Positions 61,330-64,000 of a DNA stretch of 64,000 nt are shown piece after piece (the first letter of the stretch is position 1; each line of letters begins with the position of its first letter). The DNA is from JABFSS01 sp964497975 (GTDB lineage: Bacteria; Patescibacteriota; Gracilibacteria; Peribacterales; Peribacteraceae). The notes below the pieces were generated by a model. That model saw only the letters and a list, made by a program, of their open reading frames with translations. It was not told where the DNA came from and searched no databases. The position numbers and the translations under genes are program-made. The stretch spans positions 1 to 64,000 of the forward strand of contig CAZCFO010000003.1 in the NCBI GenBank assembly GCA_964497975.1. Reading direction: 5' to 3'.

Positions 61330-64000
61330 ATGTCGAGTTCCTTCTCGCGCGTGCGGTCCGCATTGAGTACGTTTAGTACGACCGCGCTTGTTTTGAATAT
61401 TGCTGTTGGTTCGCTCGTCGCGGCGCTGCCGGTGTTCTCACCGATCGCTGCAGCGGCGACTTTTGGTCCGAGTAATGCCGGCGCAGGCGCGAATGTGACG
61501 GGTGTCGGATCGGTAAACTGGTCGAACGCCGGATTCATCATCGCCGATGATACGAATTACGCCACGGCTACTCTCGGAGCATCAGCAACGTCTCGTTATC
61601 TGCAGGGCACCAATTACGGCTTCGCTATTCCCACTGGTGCGACGATTAACGGAATTCAGGTATCCATCATGCGTGAAACTTCTGACGTGACTCTGGGTGC
61701 CAGTATCGATGACAATATCGTCCGCCTGGTAAAGGCAGGGACTATTGTTGGTGATAACAAAGCAACATCCGCTGATTGGCCTACCTCTATGACTGCAGCC
61801 AGCTATGGCGGGCCGTCCGATTTATGGGGCACAACCTGGACTGCAGCAGAAATCAATGCGAGCAATTTCGGTGTCGTCCTTTCAATTTTGAATGAAGGAA
61901 TTGTGACTTCAAGAACGGGGAGAGTTGATTACATGCAGATTACCGTCACGTATACCCTTTCCACGGGAACTATTCACGTGACCAAGACTGCGGTGGGCGG
62001 CGACGGGACATTCAATTTTACGAATGCGGCCAGCTTTGCGATTACCACCACCGGCGGTACGGGAACGCACGATATCACCGACTTGTCACCGGCGTCGTAT
62101 TCGGTGGATGAGACGGCGCCCACGGGCTGGACGGTCACGAGCAACGGTTGCCAGAACGTGTCGGTGACCGCAGGCAATACCACAAACTGCACGATCACGA
62201 ACACCAAGCTCGGTACGGTGACGGTTATCAAAAATTCCCTTCCGGTCAGTGCGCAGTCCTTCCCGTTCACCACCACGATCGGAGGTGGCGAGGGGGGATT
62301 CAGTCTCAGCGATGATGGCGAAGGCTCGGAGGACACGGTTGAATTTACGAGCGTCGCTCTCGGCAGCCACACGATTACCGAAGGATCGGTCGCGGGCTGG
62401 AGCCTCACGGGTCTCGTGTGTACCGGCGGCGATGCCGACGGATCCACCGATCTCGTGACCCGTACCGCCACGATCGACGTGGACGCGGGCGAACACATCA
62501 CCTGCACGTTTACCAACAGTCAGTACGGAACGCTGCACATCACCAAGAACGCGTACGGTGGCGATGACGAATTCGACTTCACGATCGATGGCGAGGGCAG
62601 CGACGTCCTTGAGTCCGCTTCCATCACCACGACCGCCGGCACGGGCACCGCCGATGTGTCTCTCCCCGTGGGCGATTACAATGTGTCCGAAACTCTTCCC
62701 GAAAGCGGCGCATGGCAGCAGGTGAGCAACGGCTGTTCCTTTGCCGTCATCCAGCCCGGTCTGACCACGAATTGCACCGTCGAGAACGTTAAGCGCACCC
62801 GCATCTCGGTGGGCAAGGAGACGACCAACGGCGGCGAGGCGAACTTCACCTTCACCCGGAAATTCGGCAGCAGCAGTAGCAGCAGCTTCTCGCGTGGCGT
62901 CACGGAACCAGGCGTTCCTGTGGGCCTCGATTCGTTCTTCGAAATCTTTGCGTCGGTCAGCTCCAGCAGCGCGGCTGCGATCCCCGTCGAAATCGTCGAA
63001 TTGAATCTTCTGAACTGGAACTTCAACCAGGTGCAGTGCACCCTCAACGAGAGCCCGATGAGCGTCACGCCCCAGTTGGGAGAAGACGGCGTTCTGATCG
63101 GTTTCAACGCCCAGGCAGGCGATCAGATCCAGTGCCTCTTTAACAACAGAATGTCCGTGTGTGGCAACAGCGTTGTCCAGAGCGGCGAGCAGTGCGACGA
63201 CGGCAATGCGACGGTCGGCGACGGATGCTCCGACACCTGCCAGTACGAACTTGGCTGGTCGTGTAATCACAACGAGCCGAGCGTTTGCACCACGAGCTGC
63301 GGCGACAATATCGTCGCCGGAGTGGAGGAGTGCGACAATGACCTCACCAATACCAGCGGCGACGGATGCGACGCCTTCTGCCACATCGAAGTCTGTGGCG
63401 ATGGCGTTATCAACAATACGCATGTCGAGGGTGAAACGACCGTTACCGAACAGTGCGACGACGGCGATGACGATGCGGGCGACGGATGCTCCGATACCTG
63501 CCAGATCGAAATCGGCTACGCGTGTCCCACGGTCAACGAGTCGTGCGTCGCAATCTGCGGCGACGGCCTGGTCCTCGGCGGCGAGCAGTGCGACGATGGC
63601 GAGAGCAGTTGCGGCGACGGCTGTTCGTCCTCGTGCGAAGTCGAAACCGGTTACCAGTGCATCAACAGCACCGAAACCGATCCCAACAGCACCTGCGAGC
63701 TACATCTGGATTTCGGCGACGCGCCGGATGGCGAGGGTGAAGACGCCGGATATCCGACTCTGCTGGAAGACAACGGCGCCCGTCACGTTATCGTCGAGGA
63801 GTACATGCTCGGTGCGACGATCGACGGCGAGCCCAATGGCCAGCCGGATTTTGCGGCCGCTGGCGACGGTTCGGATGAAGACGGCGTTTCGTTCACGACG
63901 TCACTCACCCAGGGTGCCACCGCAGGTGTGACGGTAGTCACCTCTCTGCCGGACGGCGAAGGCGAGGATGACGGTTATCTGGAGGCCTGGGTTGACTTCA
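61330..64000 (+). CDS. Large multidomain adhesin-like protein, 3' end outside the window
   Basis: At least 890 aa, open to the window end. Signal peptide (1-43; ends SPIAAAA), a beta domain with ATLGASATSRYLQGTNYGFA, then four prealbumin-like repeats (GTIHVTKTAVGGDGTFNFTN; TGWTVTSNGCQNVSV; TCTFTNSQYGTLHITKNAYG), a short poly-Ser, four DUF4215 Cys-rich repeats (GEQCDDGNATVGDGCSDTC) and the beginning of a GEVED domain (LDFGDAPDGEGEDAGYPTLL). These modules occur in surface proteins of diverse bacteria. Confidence 0.9.
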   Translation, partial: MSSSFSRVRSALSTFSTTALVLNIAVGSLVAALPVFSPIAAAATFGPSNAGAGANVTGVGSVNWSNAGFIIADDTNYATATLGASATSRYLQGTNYGFAIPTGATINGIQVSIMRETSDVTLGASIDDNIVRLVKAGTIVGDNKATSADWPTSMTAASYGGPSDLWGTTWTAAEINASNFGVVLSILNEGIVTSRTGRVDYMQITVTYTLSTGTIHVTKTAVGGDGTFNFTNAASFAITTTGGTGTHDITDLSPASYSVDETAPTGWTVTSNGCQNVSVTAGNTTNCTITNTKLGTVTVIKNSLPVSAQSFPFTTTIGGGEGGFSLSDDGEGSEDTVEFTSVALGSHTITEGSVAGWSLTGLVCTGGDADGSTDLVTRTATIDVDAGEHITCTFTNSQYGTLHITKNAYGGDDEFDFTIDGEGSDVLESASITTTAGTGTADVSLPVGDYNVSETLPESGAWQQVSNGCSFAVIQPGLTTNCTVENVKRTRISVGKETTNGGEANFTFTRKFGSSSSSSFSRGVTEPGVPVGLDSFFEIFASVSSSSAAAIPVEIVELNLLNWNFNQVQCTLNESPMSVTPQLGEDGVLIGFNAQAGDQIQCLFNNRMSVCGNSVVQSGEQCDDGNATVGDGCSDTCQYELGWSCNHNEPSVCTTSCGDNIVAGVEECDNDLTNTSGDGCDAFCHIEVCGDGVINNTHVEGETTVTEQCDDGDDDAGDGCSDTCQIEIGYACPTVNESCVAICGDGLVLGGEQCDDGESSCGDGCSSSCEVETGYQCINSTETDPNSTCELHLDFGDAPDGEGEDAGYPTLLEDNGARHVIVEEYMLGATIDGEPNGQPDFAAAGDGSDEDGVSFTTSLTQGATAGVTVVTSLPDGEGEDDGYLEAWVDF

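Noticed and set aside
62086..63423. Minus-strand 445-codon ORF
   Set aside because: Antisense of the adhesin repeats; no domain of its own.

Overview
The window is a dense, GC-rich (roughly 60%) bacterial chromosome segment that starts inside a tRNA-Thr gene and ends inside a large adhesin-like gene. It holds about 60 genes, mostly short operons or single genes on both strands. Housekeeping genes (ftsH, ligA, typA, tpiA, rpiB, rpe, purB, purC, dprA, mscL) are scattered among many envelope and sugar-transfer proteins. Very Ser-rich secreted proteins, a stand-alone S23-type four-helix protein, many short palindromic repeats and small genes suggest a candidate-phylum lineage (Patescibacteria/CPR, perhaps Peregrinibacteria-like). 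That placement is an inference with low to moderate confidence; no 16S rRNA is present. The standard code works: no in-frame TGA needs reading as an amino acid.

Layout. 1-7,417: tRNA-Thr, two polytopic membrane proteins, a GT2 glycosyltransferase, a coupled WbpB/WbpD/WbpE-like nucleotide-sugar cassette and a TfoX-like protein. 7,649-14,340: dprA, an S23 gene framed by inverted repeats, tpiA, rpiB, an AEC permease, rpe, a DUF192 lipoprotein and purC. 14,444-21,666: membrane glycosyltransferases including a protein O-mannosyltransferase, a membrane-fusion-like protein and a protein with poly-Glu and His-rich tracts. 21,743-31,632: ftsH, a glutamine-synthetase-like protein, purB, a highly structured non-coding candidate, DedA, two glycosyltransferases, tRNA-Leu and mscL. 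31,743-37,754: a PIG-V-like mannosyltransferase, ligA and an HTTM-domain pair.

37,942-47,907 is a signalling island, AT-rich in its middle. It has a TrmB-like HTH fused to a membrane sensor, a small 4-TM protein, an aldehyde-dehydrogenase-like protein fused to what looks like the C-terminal domain of class I lysyl-tRNA synthetase, and a histidine kinase with the same type of sensor. Convergent to these are a lipoprotein and a 1,327-residue surface protein ending in a CHAP-like domain. Composition changes inside three genes, close to domain borders.

48,176-54,563: an SLH/Calx-beta surface protein, secreted and Cys-rich proteins, then a minus-strand run of small Flp-pilin-like or membrane-anchored genes. 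Several of these follow a repeated leader whose stems change in sequence but keep pairing. 54,842-64,000: typA, a RAYT transposase flanked by REP palindromes, an EEP-family hydrolase, secreted proteins and a partial adhesin with prealbumin-like, DUF4215 and GEVED modules.

Two features run through the whole window. Many starts lie only 5-8 nt after a -10-like box, which suggests widespread leaderless transcription. Nearly every non-abutting convergent gene pair is separated by a palindromic repeat that probably terminates both transcripts and sometimes supplies the stop codons; the same repeats have also entered the coding sequences of ligA and the PIG-V-like gene.
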